This document shows, piece after piece, positions 8,627 to 18,583 of a stretch of 64,000 nt of DNA (the stretch's first letter is position 1; each line of letters starts with the position of its first letter). This DNA comes from Lactobacillales bacterium. GTDB taxonomy: Bacteria > Bacillota > Bacilli > Lactobacillales > Streptococcaceae. Below the pieces are notes generated by a model. It ran no database searches, had not been told where the DNA came from, and was given only the letters and a program-made list of their open reading frames with translations. The DNA lies in contig JAISJD010000008.1 in the NCBI GenBank assembly GCA_031261705.1, positions 95,566 to 159,565 of the forward strand, given 5' to 3'. A program made the translations under genes and the position numbers.

Positions 8627-9311
8627 CGTAACCGTATTCTCCTTCCATCTGGTCTCGAATAATCCGTCCGTTTTCGACCGCAATTACTCGATGACGCAAT
8701 GTATTTACGATTTGGCTATTATGTGTCGCCATTACCACTGTTGTTCCTTGCATGTTAATGCGTTCTAGTAAATTCATGATTTCCCAAGAATTTTCTGGAT
8801 CAAGGTTCCCAGTCGGTTCATCTGCGATTAACACTTTAGGCGTATTGACAATTGCCCGAGCAATCGCCACCCGTTGTTGTTCCCCACCTGATAGCTCACT
8901 TGGGAAAACACGCACCTTATGCTTCAGGCCAACAAGATCTAAAACTTCCATGACACGTTTTTTAATATCACGTGGTTTTCGTCCGATAACCTGCATAGCA
9001 TACGCCACATTTTCGTAGACCGTTTTCTTTGATAGTAGCTTATAATCTTGGAAAACTACTCCAATTTCACGACGCAACAGTGGTACTTCGCGATTTTTAA
9101 TCTTTAACAAGTCCCACCCTGCTACAGTTAAGTGACCTTTTGTGGCTTTTTCTTCTCGATACATTAATTTAATAAACGTTGATTTCCCCGCACCTGACGG
9201 ACCAACTACATAAACAAATTCACCTTGATCGATTTCAATGGAAAGATTCCGAATAGCCGTTGTCCCATTGGAATATTTCTTCATGACATCTTTCATTTCA
9301 ATCATTGGCAT
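8619..9311 (-). CDS. ftsE: Cell division ATP-binding protein FtsE
   Basis: ATPase of the FtsEX complex that transmits division signals to cell-wall hydrolases. From the ATG at 9309-9311 (GGAGG six bases upstream) the 230 residues carry Walker A GPSGAGKST, Q-loop VFQDYKLL, signature LSGGEQQR, Walker B VLIADEPTGNLD and switch histidine ATHNSQIV. Length is typical. The order ftsE-ftsX downstream of prfB is the usual one in Firmicutes. Confidence 0.96.
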   Translation of the reverse strand: MPMIEMKDVMKKYSNGTTAIRNLSIEIDQGEFVYVVGPSGAGKSTFIKLMYREEKATKGHLTVAGWDLLKIKNREVPLLRREIGVVFQDYKLLSKKTVYENVAYAMQVIGRKPRDIKKRVMEVLDLVGLKHKVRVFPSELSGGEQQRVAIARAIVNTPKVLIADEPTGNLDPENSWEIMNLLERINMQGTTVVMATHNSQIVNTLRHRVIAVENGRIIRDQMEGEYGYDD

Positions 9312-9429
9312 GGTTTTCCTCCAATTTCCGATAGTCAAAGCTATCTTAATACTCAATTCTAGTCATTATAACATTTTATTGTTGCATAACTTTTTCATAG
9401 CTTTACAGTTATATTTCAAAACAATACAA

Positions 9430-10534
9430 TTAGTCAATTAATTGTTGTTTGAGATACGCATCAATGAATCCGTCCAAATCGCCGTCCATTACCGCTTGTG
9501 CATTGCCAGTTTCATAATTTGTCCGGTGGTCTTTTACCATGGAATAGGGATGAAAAACATACGAACGAATTTGTGAACCCCAACCGATTTCCATTTGTTC
9601 GCCACGTAAACTAGCCGCTTCCTGTGCTTTTTTGTCTAATTCCACTTGATACAGTTTTGCCCGTAACATGCCCATTGCTTGCTCACGGTTTTTTAGTTGC
9701 GAACGCTGTGCTTGGCTGGAAACGACAATTCCTGTTGGAAGATGTGTAATCCGAACGGCAGACTCAGTTTTATTAATATGTTGCCCACCAGCGCCACTGG
9801 CACGGTAAGTATCCACCTTCAAATCATCTGGATTAATATCAACCTCGACTGTGTCATCAAGCTCAGGCATTATATCTACTGAAGCAAAGGAAGTATGTCT
9901 ACGATTAGCTGAATCAAACGGAGAAATGCGGACTAAGCGATGCACGCCTTTTTCAGAACGTAAGTAACCAAATGCGTTATGTCCTTTAATCAGTAAAGTG
10001 ACGCTCTTAATTCCCGCTTCATCACCTGCGAGATAATCTAAAGTTTCCACACCAAAACCGTGCTTTTCTGCCCAACGAGTGTACATTCGTAATAGCATGC
10101 TCCCCCAGTCCTGTGATTCAGTCCCACCAGCGCCGGGATGAATTTCTAATATCGCATTATTACTATCATAAGGTTCATCAAGTAGTAAACTAAGCTCATA
10201 ATCTGAAAGCTCTTCCATCAATTTTTCAAGACGAGTTTCGAGTTCTTCTTCTAAAACTGGATCATATTCTTCCTGCTGCATTTCAAGCATAAGCTCTAAT
10301 TCGTCAAACTCATCTGCAATCTCGTGAAATGACTGATAAACTGCTTTTAGCGCATTCGTTTCGTCAATCACCTTTTGAGCACCCTTTGCGTCATCCCAAA
10401 AGCCCGGTTCTCCCATACGATTTTCTCGTTCTGCTATGTCTTCCTCCAGTTGGTCTAAGTCAAAGAGACCTCCTAAAGCTATTGATAGACGTATTAAACG
10501 TGTCGAGGAGATTTCTTACCTCAGCAATTTCCAT
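9430..10534 (-). CDS. prfB: Peptide chain release factor 2 with programmed +1 frameshift
   Basis: Recognises UGA and UAA stop codons and releases the finished peptide. The gene starts at ATG 10532-10534 with 24 codons ([10 protein letters not shown]...), reaches an in-frame TGA at 10460-10462, and continues in the +1 frame as [11 protein letters not shown] to the stop at 9430; the full product is 367 residues, the normal length. The anticodon-like tripeptide SPF ([10 protein letters not shown]) and the catalytic GGQ ([11 protein letters not shown]) are present. Frameshifting at the UGA provides the well-known autoregulation by RF2 level. It lies between secA-side genes and ftsE. Confidence 0.97.
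10459..10474 (-). promoter_or_regulatory. prfB programmed +1 frameshift site
   Basis: The minus strand reads AGGAGG-TCT-CTT-TGA-C: an internal Shine-Dalgarno (10469-10474) three bases before the slippery CTT codon and the UGA stop with a following C, a poor termination context. This is the classic RF2 recoding signal. Confidence 0.95.
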
Positions 10535-10687
10535 GATAATTCCCTCTTTTTCATAAATTTTCTTTCACACTTCCACATAGTAGCATAAATGTTTCTATTC
10601 TTCACTAAAAACAGCAAGTATTCTATTTCTTTAATAAAAAAATAAGCCGTCTAAAACCAAGGAAAGAGGCGAGAAATACTTCTCCCC

Positions 10688-11023
10688 TCATAATTCTTCG
10701 ATTAATACTCCATACAAATTACTATAAATTTCCATTTGTTTTGCAATTCGCCGAATATAAATTGCTTGTTCGATTGGTGAATTGTCTTCCTCACGAACAA
10801 TTTTCATCCCATTACCAATAGATATATTCAGCTCGTGTAAATGACGGTGCAAGGCTTCCTCATTTGTTTCAGCAACTTGCTCATACTCTCTTAATGTCTG
10901 CATAGACTCTTTAATTGTCCACTCGTCCGTATGTGCCACCTGGACATTTACACGTTCTAATGGATATTGAATTTCTAACATTTCATTCAATACTAGCAAT
11001 GCCTCTTGCGTGACTGTTCCCAT
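10688..11023 (-). CDS. Hypothetical protein, 111 residues
   Basis: I do not recognise this protein. It is acidic, soluble and mostly helical by composition, with no signal peptide or membrane segment. Charged heptad-like stretches (around residues 40-65, LREYEQVAETNEEALHR) suggest helices that could pack or dimerise. GAGG lies 11 bases before the ATG. It lies between prfB and an Mga-like regulator gene, all on the minus strand with gaps that suggest separate or weakly linked transcription. No function is proposed. Confidence 0.6.
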   Translation of the reverse strand: MGTVTQEALLVLNEMLEIQYPLERVNVQVAHTDEWTIKESMQTLREYEQVAETNEEALHRHLHELNISIGNGMKIVREEDNSPIEQAIYIRRIAKQMEIYSNLYGVLIEEL

Positions 11024-11092
11024 AGCTCTTCATTCCTCTCACTTACAGAAAATTATAATTCATAAACTTTCCTTTTGAAAAACATTTTGCTT

Positions 11093-12604
11093 CTATTCTG
11101 TCAATTGGCTAACCTGTTGAGATTTTTTGATAAATTGATGATGCAGCGCCTGATAAAGACGATACATTTCTTTTTCACCAAAACCAATGTCCCATAGATA
11201 AGTATTCAGAGTGGGAAATTCTTCTCTTAAAGCCGAAGTTGAGTGAATCACCACATCATAGGTCGCCCATTGAAACGGATTAAACTCCTCAAGCTCGATA
11301 AAATTCAAACGATTTAAAAATAGGCGTAAATTATGCTGTAATACTGGGTTTCGCTCTAACGCAATTCCAATCTTCAACCTTTCTACTTCTCCTTTTGCCA
11401 CGACGAAAGGAACAAGTAAATTCGTGTATCTTCGGATAAGGTTTTCCTTTGCTTTCGACATTTTTTTATATCTCATTTCCCTAAAGAGACTTTCAAAAAA
11501 ATCCTCAACCTTTTGATAAACTTCATAATACGCTCGTTGATTAAAGTGCATCGGTTCCGTTAAGATTTCAAAATCAGGAATCGGTCCATTAAAGCAGTAA
11601 TAAGCATAGGCAATGTGAATCAAGTTTGCTTGTAACATTTGTAAATCTTTTGTCGGAACTTCTTCACCGATGATTTCTTTTTTAGCAAAGAAGATAAATT
11701 TATTCGTCAATTCCATCACTGGATGGATGGGATGGAAACTTGAAAAAATAAATAATGTCTGCTTGATACACGTATCATTCTCGTTCGAGTAATAATGCAA
11801 GAAAAAGGTTAAAAAGTACCAGTAATAAAGTTCATTTTTTTGCTCTTCTGCATTCTTAAATTTGAATTTATAGATTATCTCACTGTCAAACACTGGGTAT
11901 TCATCAAAAACTTGATTCCATTCACGCTTGCCCGAACAGATTTTTCCAGACTCAAGTCTTGCCAAAGAAACAGCAATTGTATTTTTTATCTGCTTACTAC
12001 TCACATAGGAAATTTCTGTGTTGGAGACGTCCACGAACCGATGATATAACTGATCGACAAATTTCTCGTTCACTGATTTAGGATACTTCATGCCACGATA
12101 ACCAATCCAAAACAAATAGCCCAAAATCAAACGTATCAGCGCCTCATCCCCCACTAAGCCAAGAGGAGTATAACAAATGCGAATCCCGTAGTCTTTGAAA
12201 AATTCAATCAAATTAGCTAATTTACGATATAAGGTAGAGCGTCCTATATTATTTAATTCACAATACTCCTCAACAGTGTAGGTTTCACCAGAAAGAATAT
12301 CATTTAATACTTTAAAGGGTAATGAATCTTGCAAAAGATAGCAGCGATAAGCATCTAATTTTTTCATTTTTTCGTTCAGTAAGATTTTCCCATTCTTCTG
12401 TAAAATTGTTTCATGTCCCTCATCAATTTTTTTGAGATCCTCATCAATCTCCGTAAGTAGCTTAATCATCTGATGATAAGTCAAATTATGTAAATTTCCA
12501 AAGTGATTGACTTGATATTCACCAGAGCCATATGTAGAAAGTGTCCGGTATAATTCTAATTTGACTTGCGACGTATGATCAAACATTAAATAATCAAAAT
12601 ACAC
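11093..12604 (-). CDS. Mga-family transcriptional regulator (first copy)
   Basis: Predicted DNA-binding regulator of the Mga/AtxA type, which control surface and virulence genes and often respond to sugar phosphotransferase phosphorylation. The GTG at 12602-12604 is preceded by GGAGGAG. The 503 residues carry an Mga-type helix-turn-helix at about 108-130 (YTVEEYCELNNIGRSTLYRK), followed by a long helical region resembling PRD-like domains, and an alpha/beta C-terminal part. Length fits the family. Target genes cannot be deduced; no surface gene lies next to it. The second Mga-like protein in this window (26127-27635) is only distantly similar. Confidence 0.8.
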   Translation of the reverse strand: MYFDYLMFDHTSQVKLELYRTLSTYGSGEYQVNHFGNLHNLTYHQMIKLLTEIDEDLKKIDEGHETILQKNGKILLNEKMKKLDAYRCYLLQDSLPFKVLNDILSGETYTVEEYCELNNIGRSTLYRKLANLIEFFKDYGIRICYTPLGLVGDEALIRLILGYLFWIGYRGMKYPKSVNEKFVDQLYHRFVDVSNTEISYVSSKQIKNTIAVSLARLESGKICSGKREWNQVFDEYPVFDSEIIYKFKFKNAEEQKNELYYWYFLTFFLHYYSNENDTCIKQTLFIFSSFHPIHPVMELTNKFIFFAKKEIIGEEVPTKDLQMLQANLIHIAYAYYCFNGPIPDFEILTEPMHFNQRAYYEVYQKVEDFFESLFREMRYKKMSKAKENLIRRYTNLLVPFVVAKGEVERLKIGIALERNPVLQHNLRLFLNRLNFIELEEFNPFQWATYDVVIHSTSALREEFPTLNTYLWDIGFGEKEMYRLYQALHHQFIKKSQQVSQLTE

Positions 12605-12841
12605 GATAACTCCTCCATTCCATTACACTAAATATTATAACATCTGAGCGAGAAAATGATAGATACAAAAACAGAGAAAATGCAACTTCATTTGGATAAT
12701 AAAAGACATCTTTACCCCTCAATGACAGATTTTAATAATATTTCCTGAAAATAGATTGAATTCGAGAAAATTACCATGAAAACGTTTGATAATGAAAGTT
12801 ATTTTTCTGTTAGTTTCACCAATTTCTTTCTCCAATAGATG

Positions 12842-12872
12842 AAAAAAGCCCCAGAGTTTAAAACTCCAAGGC
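12842..12872 (-). terminator. Rho-independent terminator of spx
   Basis: Minus-strand stem GCCTTGGAGTTT / AAACTCTGGGGC (12 bp with three G-U pairs) followed by six T, just downstream of the spx stop codon. Confidence 0.85.
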
Positions 12873-12885
12873 AGAAAAGTTTTTA

Positions 12886-13284
12886 TTAGAAGCCAGCCAT
12901 CATTTGCGCATGGCGTAATTCTAGTTTACGAACATTTCTTGGCAAGAATGCACGAATTTCATCTTCGTTAAAACCAATTTGTAGACGTTTTTCATCCATA
13001 ATCATTGGACGACGTAGTAATGACGGATGTTTTTCCACTAACGCTAGTAATTCCGTTAAGGATAAATCATCCAAGTCTAGGTTTAATTTTTGGAAAACCT
13101 TTGAACGAGTAGAGATGATTTCATCGGTTCCCTCTAAGGATAAAGCCAAAATAGAGCGTAACTCATCAGACGTCATTGGGTTTGCCATCACATTGCGTTC
13201 TTTATATTCAATATCGTGGGTATCTAACCATGTTTTTGCCTTACGACAAGATGTGCAACTTGGTGAAATAAATAGTGTAATCAA
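12886..13284 (-). CDS. spx: Transcriptional regulator Spx
   Basis: ArsC-like regulator that binds the RNA polymerase alpha subunit C-terminal domain and controls thiol and oxidative stress genes. The 132 residues begin with a TTG codon (13282-13284) placed 8 bases after GGGGAG. The redox switch CxxC is C10-T-S-C13, and the family segment RPMIMDEKRLQIGF is intact. The gene is monocistronic with its own terminator and a long AT-rich upstream region that probably holds its promoters. Enterococci can have two Spx paralogues; which one this is remains open. Confidence 0.95.
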   Translation of the reverse strand: MITLFISPSCTSCRKAKTWLDTHDIEYKERNVMANPMTSDELRSILALSLEGTDEIISTRSKVFQKLNLDLDDLSLTELLALVEKHPSLLRRPMIMDEKRLQIGFNEDEIRAFLPRNVRKLELRHAQMMAGF

Positions 13285-13890
13285 GATTTTTTCTCCCCTT
13301 CTTCTTTACGAAAATCCATATGTAAACTGTCACATTTACAATTCACTCAACCAATGATAACAGAAAGTTACAAGAAATCAATACATTTTGTAAACATTTG
13401 TGAAAATTTTTTAATTTTAGATGAAAATATGAAACTTTTAGAGAACATTTCCGTTATTATTTAAATTTCACAAAATTACAGCAACTCAAAATAGCTTATG
13501 TTCAGTCATTTATCAAGTTTGATTTTCCACTTGTGAATTTTTTACTATAACAAGATTTCCAAAGTAGAACGAGATTTTTCAGTTGATTCGACAAATTTTT
13601 CCTATAAATAACTTAATTTATTAAATTTTTATGTTAAACACTTCACCAAATGTAATCTTTAAAAATAATTTGTCTAGTTATTTACACACATTTCAGATGA
13701 ATTCCTCGAAATTCCGTCATTACTGAATTTGAAAACACTCTCAAGATATTTTCTGCTCTCAATTTTTTTGTCTGTTTTTTAAAATATTTTTCGCTTTTAT
13801 TATTAATTTTATAAATTCATAACAATTAATCATGTTTTTTTTAAGAATATCAACAGGGAAACATTTTTATCAATTTCATTCATTTTTAAT
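13285..13890. other. AT-rich gene-free region upstream of spx
   Basis: About 600 bases with no credible reading frame on either strand. The stretch is very AT-rich with many A and T runs. It lies upstream of spx and downstream of the DAHP synthase terminator, so the spx promoter region is the only function I can support. No RNA gene, repeat array or mobile-element remnant was recognised. Confidence 0.6.
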
Positions 13891-13922
13891 AAAAAAAAGC
13901 CCCAGAAAAATTTTCCAGAGCT
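13891..13922 (-). terminator. Rho-independent terminator of DAHP synthase gene
   Basis: Minus-strand stem AGCTCTGGAAAA / TTTTCTGGGGCT followed by eight T, starting about a dozen bases after the stop codon of the aroF-type gene. Confidence 0.85.
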
Positions 13923-13933
13923 TTGATGATTGA

Positions 13934-14962
13934 CTAAGCATTTTCATAAATATGTTCAACAAGCTGAATTGTTTTTTCCCAACCTAGACATGGATCGGTG
14001 ATTGATTGGCCGAAAACCTTTCCATCTGCTTCTTGACGACCGTCCACTAGATAGCTTTCAATCATGAATCCACGAACGTATTGCTTCACCTTTTCATTCC
14101 AATTACGATTGATTAACGTTTGTTTTACAATGCGACACTGTTCTAAATACTGTTTACCAGAGTTATCATGGTTCGTATCCACCACGATAAACGGATTTTT
14201 GAAGTCGCCTTCTTCATACATTTTGATAGTTTTTAAAAGATTTTCATAGTAATAATTTGGAATATTTTCTCCATATTCATTTAAAGCACCGCGTAAGATG
14301 ACATGGGCTAATGGATTCGAGCTTGATTCTACTTCTTTTCCGTTAAATAGGAACTCTTGTTTTTGTTGCGCAGCATAGAGCGCATTGAACATGACCGTTA
14401 AATTCCCACTTGTAGGGTTTTTCATTCCTGTTGGCTGATCAATCCCACTCGCAACAAAACGGTGTTGTTGGTCTTCTACAGAACGAGCACCCACAGCGAT
14501 ATAACTCACCAAGTCATCGACAATTTCTAAGTTTTCTGGATAAAGCATTTCATCAGCAGTCGTTAAACCTGTTTCCGTAATCACACGATGATGTAGTTCA
14601 CGAACCGCGACAATCCCATTTAATAAATTCGATTCGCCCTCTGGATCTGGATGATGCAACAATCCTTTGTAACCATCCCCATTTGTCCGAGGTTTATTGG
14701 TATACACACGTGGCACCATGAAGATTTTGTCTTCTACCTTTTCTTGCAATTTCGCTAAACGGCGACAATATTCCATGACTGCCTCTTCATCATGAGCGGA
14801 ACAAGGACCAATGATTAACAAAATACGATTGTCTGCTCCTGTCATAATTGCTTCAAGCTCTTTATCTCGAGCTTCTTTTTTCTTTTGCGTTTCAGCGTCT
14901 AATTTTCCAATCTCTTTTACCTTTGTAATGTCGATTGTCTTACTAATCTCTTTAAATGACAT
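13934..14962 (-). CDS. aroF: 3-deoxy-7-phosphoheptulonate (DAHP) synthase, class I
   Basis: First enzyme of the shikimate pathway, condensing phosphoenolpyruvate and erythrose 4-phosphate. The ATG at 14960-14962 (342 residues) is preferred, with AAAGGG 9 bases upstream. The class I AroFGH signature is clear: LLIIGPCSAHD, PRVYTNKPRT, GARSVEDQQHR and VVDTNHDNSGK. Length and motifs fit the feedback-regulated class rather than the KDO8P-synthase-like type. The gene is monocistronic with its own terminator. No T-box or trp-type leader was visible in the short upstream region. The symbol could equally be aroG or aroH. Confidence 0.93.
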   Translation of the reverse strand: MSFKEISKTIDITKVKEIGKLDAETQKKKEARDKELEAIMTGADNRILLIIGPCSAHDEEAVMEYCRRLAKLQEKVEDKIFMVPRVYTNKPRTNGDGYKGLLHHPDPEGESNLLNGIVAVRELHHRVITETGLTTADEMLYPENLEIVDDLVSYIAVGARSVEDQQHRFVASGIDQPTGMKNPTSGNLTVMFNALYAAQQKQEFLFNGKEVESSSNPLAHVILRGALNEYGENIPNYYYENLLKTIKMYEEGDFKNPFIVVDTNHDNSGKQYLEQCRIVKQTLINRNWNEKVKQYVRGFMIESYLVDGRQEADGKVFGQSITDPCLGWEKTIQLVEHIYENA

Positions 14963-15059
14963 TGGCAACAACCCTTTTCTTTTATTAGATTTTCATGAAC
15001 CTTAGTGTATATTTTAACATAATTTATTTACTCGTCAATGCTTGAAGAATACGAGTATG

Positions 15060-15090
15060 AAAAAGAGCTCCGTCAGTTAACAGAGCTCTT
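15060..15090 (-). terminator. Rho-independent terminator of secA
   Basis: Minus-strand AAGAGCTC / GAGCTCTT perfect 8 bp stem with a 12-base loop, followed by TTTTTC, directly after the secA stop codon. Confidence 0.85.
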
Positions 15091-15102
15091 CTATTTATCT
15101 AA

Positions 15103-17652
15103 TTACGAATTTTTTCCATGACAATTTTTAAATTTTTTGCCTGAACCACATGGACATAGATCATTTCGACCAACACCAGCGTAGGGATCATTAGATTTAT
15201 TAATTGGTTTTCTCTTTTGTTCAGCTTCAACGACACCTTCACCTTGTGCCAAGTTTGGATGACTTGGTTCTCCTTGAGCCACCTGTTCACGTTGAACATT
15301 TTGACGGATAACAGCTTTCATGAATAGACGAGTTACGTCATACTCAATAGCACCAATCATATCTTCAAACATCTTGAAGCCTTCTGTTTGGTATTCAACC
15401 AATGGATTATTTTGCCCATAAGCACGAAGCCCGATTGATTGACGTAGCTGATCCATTGCATCAATGTGATCCGTCCACTTAGAATCGACTACACGTAAGA
15501 TAACAACCTTTTGGAACTCAACGACCTGCGCATTCCCATTTAGATGAGAAACCTGTGCTTCATAAACAGCTTCCGCACGTCCATATAAATAATCTTTGAT
15601 TTCTTCTGCAGATTTATTTTCAATATCAGAAACCTTGATACTATCTTCATGAACCAATGCACTTCCAGCAAAATCAACAATTCCGGCAAGGTTCCATTCT
15701 GCTTTATTTTCATCTTGCGTATGACTATCTACCACACGACCAATCGTACGTTTTACCATGCTTAAAATAGATTCTTTCAAGTCCGTATCAGCGGTAATGA
15801 CTTCATAACGTTGACCGTACATTACTTCACGTTGTTCACGCATAACATCATCGTATTGTAAGACGTTCTTACGTGTATCGTAGTTATTTCCTTCCACACG
15901 TTTTTGTGCAGATTCTACTTGACGGCTGAACATTTTAGATTGAATCACCGCATCTTCTTCTTCAAGATTCATGTGGTCTAAGAAGCGTTTAATTCGTTCG
16001 GAACCAAAACGTTTCATCAAATCATCTTCCAAAGAAAGATAAAATTGTGATGCCCCTGGATCCCCTTGACGACCTGCACGACCACGTAGCTGATTATCAA
16101 TACGGCGTGATTCATGACGTTCAGTTCCGATAACTGCTAATCCACCAAGTTCTTTTACTCCAAGACCTAGCTTAATATCGGTTCCACGACCTGCCATATT
16201 GGTTGCGATAGTTACTGCACCTTTTTGACCGGCATTCATAATAATATCTGCTTCTTTAAAGTGATTTTTCGCATTTAGCACTTCATGTGGGATATTTTCT
16301 CTATTCAGTAAGTTCGAGAGTAATTCCGATGTTTCAACCGCAACGGTACCCACAAGGACTGGTTGACCCTCACGATGGCGTTCTTTAATATCTTGCACGA
16401 CTGCTTTAAACTTAGATTTTAACGTTGGATAAAGCAAGTCTGCATGGTCAATACGTTGGATTGGCTTATTGGTTGGAATTTGGAAAATCTGCATATTGTA
16501 AATTTCACGAAATTCTTCTTCTTCTGTTTTCGCCGTACCAGTCATCCCAGATAATTTCTTGTACATACGGAAATAGTTCTGGAAGGTGATGGTTGCCATT
16601 GTTTTAGATTCGTCTTCGATTTCTACGCCTTCTTTGGCTTCAATCGCTTGGTGAAGTCCATCCGAATAACGACGACCATCCATGATACGCCCTGTAAATT
16701 GGTCTACAATCAAGACTTTTCCGTCTTGAACTACATAGTCAATATCAAGTAGCATGATGTAGTTAGCACGAAGAGATTGGTCAATATGGTGCGTCAAAGC
16801 TGTATTTTCTAAGTCATATAAATTTTCTAAACCAAAATTCTTTTCAGCTTTTTCAATTCCAGCTTCAGTTAACCCAATTGTTTTTGATTGAATATCAATT
16901 TTGTAATCCTCTTCGTCATTAAGAGATTTCACAAAATTATCCGCACGTGTATACAAGGCCGTCGATTTTTCGGCTTGCCCTGAAATGATTAACGGTGTAC
17001 GAGCTTCATCAATTAAAATGGAATCGACTTCATCGACAAGGGCATAATTTAATGGACGTTGAACCATTTGATTTTGATAAACCACCATGTTATCACGCAA
17101 ATAGTCAAAACCTAGTTCATTATTTGTTGAATAAGTAATGTCTGCTAAATAGGCTTCACGTTTTTCTTCGGAAGTTTTTGAGTTGATATTTAGACCAACT
17201 GTTAAACCTAACCAGTTGTATAATTCACCCATTTCACTAGCATCACGAGTAGCTAAGTATTCATTGACCGTTACTACGTGTACCCCTTCGCCAGACAAGG
17301 CGTTTAGGTAAACGGGCATGGTCGCTGTTAAGGTTTTCCCTTCACCAGTACGCATTTCAGGAATATCTCCGTCGTGAAGAACAATCCCACCCATAATTTG
17401 TACGTGGTATGGGAATAGTCCCAAGACACGCTTAGAACCTTCACGAACTGTCGCAAAAGCTTCAGGTAATAATTGGTCTAATGTTTCTCCATTTTTATAG
17501 CGTTCTTTATATTCAATAGTTTTATTTTGTAATTCTTCATCGCTTAAAGCAGCCATTGCTTCTTCATAGCTTTCAACTTTTTTCGCTAAAGCGTCAAGAC
17601 GTTTCAATTCACGTTTGTCATTTTCAACGATTTTTTTAATTATATTCGCCAT
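15103..17652 (-). CDS. secA: Preprotein translocase ATPase SecA
   Basis: Motor that drives unfolded preproteins through SecYEG. The 849 residues cover the whole protein: Walker A region [15 protein letters not shown]-like [13 protein letters not shown], preprotein cross-linking domain, helicase motif [17 protein letters not shown], and a C-terminal SEC-C zinc site [14 protein letters not shown] (CxCx8CH) that binds SecB or phospholipid. Length is standard for the canonical SecA1. No accessory SecA2 features are seen. It sits in the conserved hpf-secA-prfB order and has its own terminator. Confidence 0.98.
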   Translation of the reverse strand: MANIIKKIVENDKRELKRLDALAKKVESYEEAMAALSDEELQNKTIEYKERYKNGETLDQLLPEAFATVREGSKRVLGLFPYHVQIMGGIVLHDGDIPEMRTGEGKTLTATMPVYLNALSGEGVHVVTVNEYLATRDASEMGELYNWLGLTVGLNINSKTSEEKREAYLADITYSTNNELGFDYLRDNMVVYQNQMVQRPLNYALVDEVDSILIDEARTPLIISGQAEKSTALYTRADNFVKSLNDEEDYKIDIQSKTIGLTEAGIEKAEKNFGLENLYDLENTALTHHIDQSLRANYIMLLDIDYVVQDGKVLIVDQFTGRIMDGRRYSDGLHQAIEAKEGVEIEDESKTMATITFQNYFRMYKKLSGMTGTAKTEEEEFREIYNMQIFQIPTNKPIQRIDHADLLYPTLKSKFKAVVQDIKERHREGQPVLVGTVAVETSELLSNLLNRENIPHEVLNAKNHFKEADIIMNAGQKGAVTIATNMAGRGTDIKLGLGVKELGGLAVIGTERHESRRIDNQLRGRAGRQGDPGASQFYLSLEDDLMKRFGSERIKRFLDHMNLEEEDAVIQSKMFSRQVESAQKRVEGNNYDTRKNVLQYDDVMREQREVMYGQRYEVITADTDLKESILSMVKRTIGRVVDSHTQDENKAEWNLAGIVDFAGSALVHEDSIKVSDIENKSAEEIKDYLYGRAEAVYEAQVSHLNGNAQVVEFQKVVILRVVDSKWTDHIDAMDQLRQSIGLRAYGQNNPLVEYQTEGFKMFEDMIGAIEYDVTRLFMKAVIRQNVQREQVAQGEPSHPNLAQGEGVVEAEQKRKPINKSNDPYAGVGRNDLCPCGSGKKFKNCHGKNS

Positions 17653-17837
17653 TTAAGTAAATTTCCTCTCTTCTTTAAAAAAACATTCTACTTTATATTA
17701 TCATTAAATTGGTAGTCAATCAATAACTTTGGGCAGAATCTAAAGAATTACTATAACAGCTTAGGAAATGCCAAGCTAGTTATAAATCTATGCTTATATC
17801 ATTAAAAAAAACAAATTTTAGTGTTTCTTTTTAATAT

Positions 17838-17874
17838 AAAAAAGAGCCCTCAAGCCTGCAAAGACTAAAGAGCT
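17838..17874 (-). terminator. Rho-independent terminator of hpf
   Basis: Minus-strand stem AGCTCTTTAGTC / GGCTTGAGGGCT with G-U pairs and one mismatch, followed by six T, just after the hpf stop codon. Confidence 0.75.
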
Positions 17875-17890
17875 TCCGTGGTCTCACTTA

Positions 17891-18442
17891 TTATTCTGTT
17901 TCAATTAAGCCATATTTTCCGTCACTACGACGATAAACAATGCTTGTTGCTTCGGTTTCCGCATCTTCAAAAATAAAGAAGTTATGACCAAGCATATCCA
18001 TTTGTAAGACAGCTTCTTCACTATCCATTGGTTTCAATGAAACACGTTTTGTACGAACAATATCAAAATCATTGTCATTTGTTATGTCTGCTTCCGCTTC
18101 AGTTCCAGCAGTAAACACTTCTCCCGTAGGAACAGCTTCACGGTGTTTACGGTTGATTTTCGTTTTGTATTTACGAATTTGACGTTCTAATTTATCAACG
18201 ACCAAATCAATACTTGCATATAAATCTGGTGAAGTTTCTTCTGCACGTAAAACTAAATTTGGAAGTGGAATTGTTACTTCGACCTTCGCAGTTTTTTCTG
18301 TGTAGACTTTCAAGTTTACGTGAGCAGTTGCTTCAGTAGATTCTGGGAAATATTTTTCCACCTTACTGACTTTCTTTTCAACGTAATCTCGGATTGGTTC
18401 AGTTACCTCGATATTTTCCCCGCGAACATTATATTTAAACAT
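17891..18442 (-). CDS. hpf: Ribosome hibernation promoting factor, long form
   Basis: Binds the 30S subunit and joins 70S ribosomes into inactive 100S dimers under stress or in stationary phase. The ATG at 18440-18442 is chosen (AAAGGGG upstream), giving 183 residues that begin MFKYNVRGENIEVT; the open frame to 18547 has no ribosome site. The N-terminal HPF/YfiA domain covers about 1-100, a linker follows, and the C-terminal dimerisation domain (about 125-183, DIVRTKRVSLKPM...) marks the long HPF of Firmicutes. Confidence 0.96.
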   Translation of the reverse strand: MFKYNVRGENIEVTEPIRDYVEKKVSKVEKYFPESTEATAHVNLKVYTEKTAKVEVTIPLPNLVLRAEETSPDLYASIDLVVDKLERQIRKYKTKINRKHREAVPTGEVFTAGTEAEADITNDNDFDIVRTKRVSLKPMDSEEAVLQMDMLGHNFFIFEDAETEATSIVYRRSDGKYGLIETE

Positions 18443-18583
18443 AACAATTACCCCTTTCGAGTTGCAACATAAAGAGAAAACGGAAGGACCACTCTTCGAT
18501 TTTCTTCTTCTTGTCTTTATTATAGCGAACCTCAAAACCTTTTGCAAAGAAAATATTGAAAAATTCTAACGAATCTGCGTTAT

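Noticed and set aside
12605..12841. Gap between the first Mga-like gene and spx, examined for a regulatory RNA
   Set aside because: No stable hairpin or repeat apart from the spx terminator.
14963..15059. Region upstream of the DAHP synthase gene, examined for a T-box or attenuator
   Set aside because: Too short and lacks a T-box sequence or alternative stems; only the secA terminator is present.
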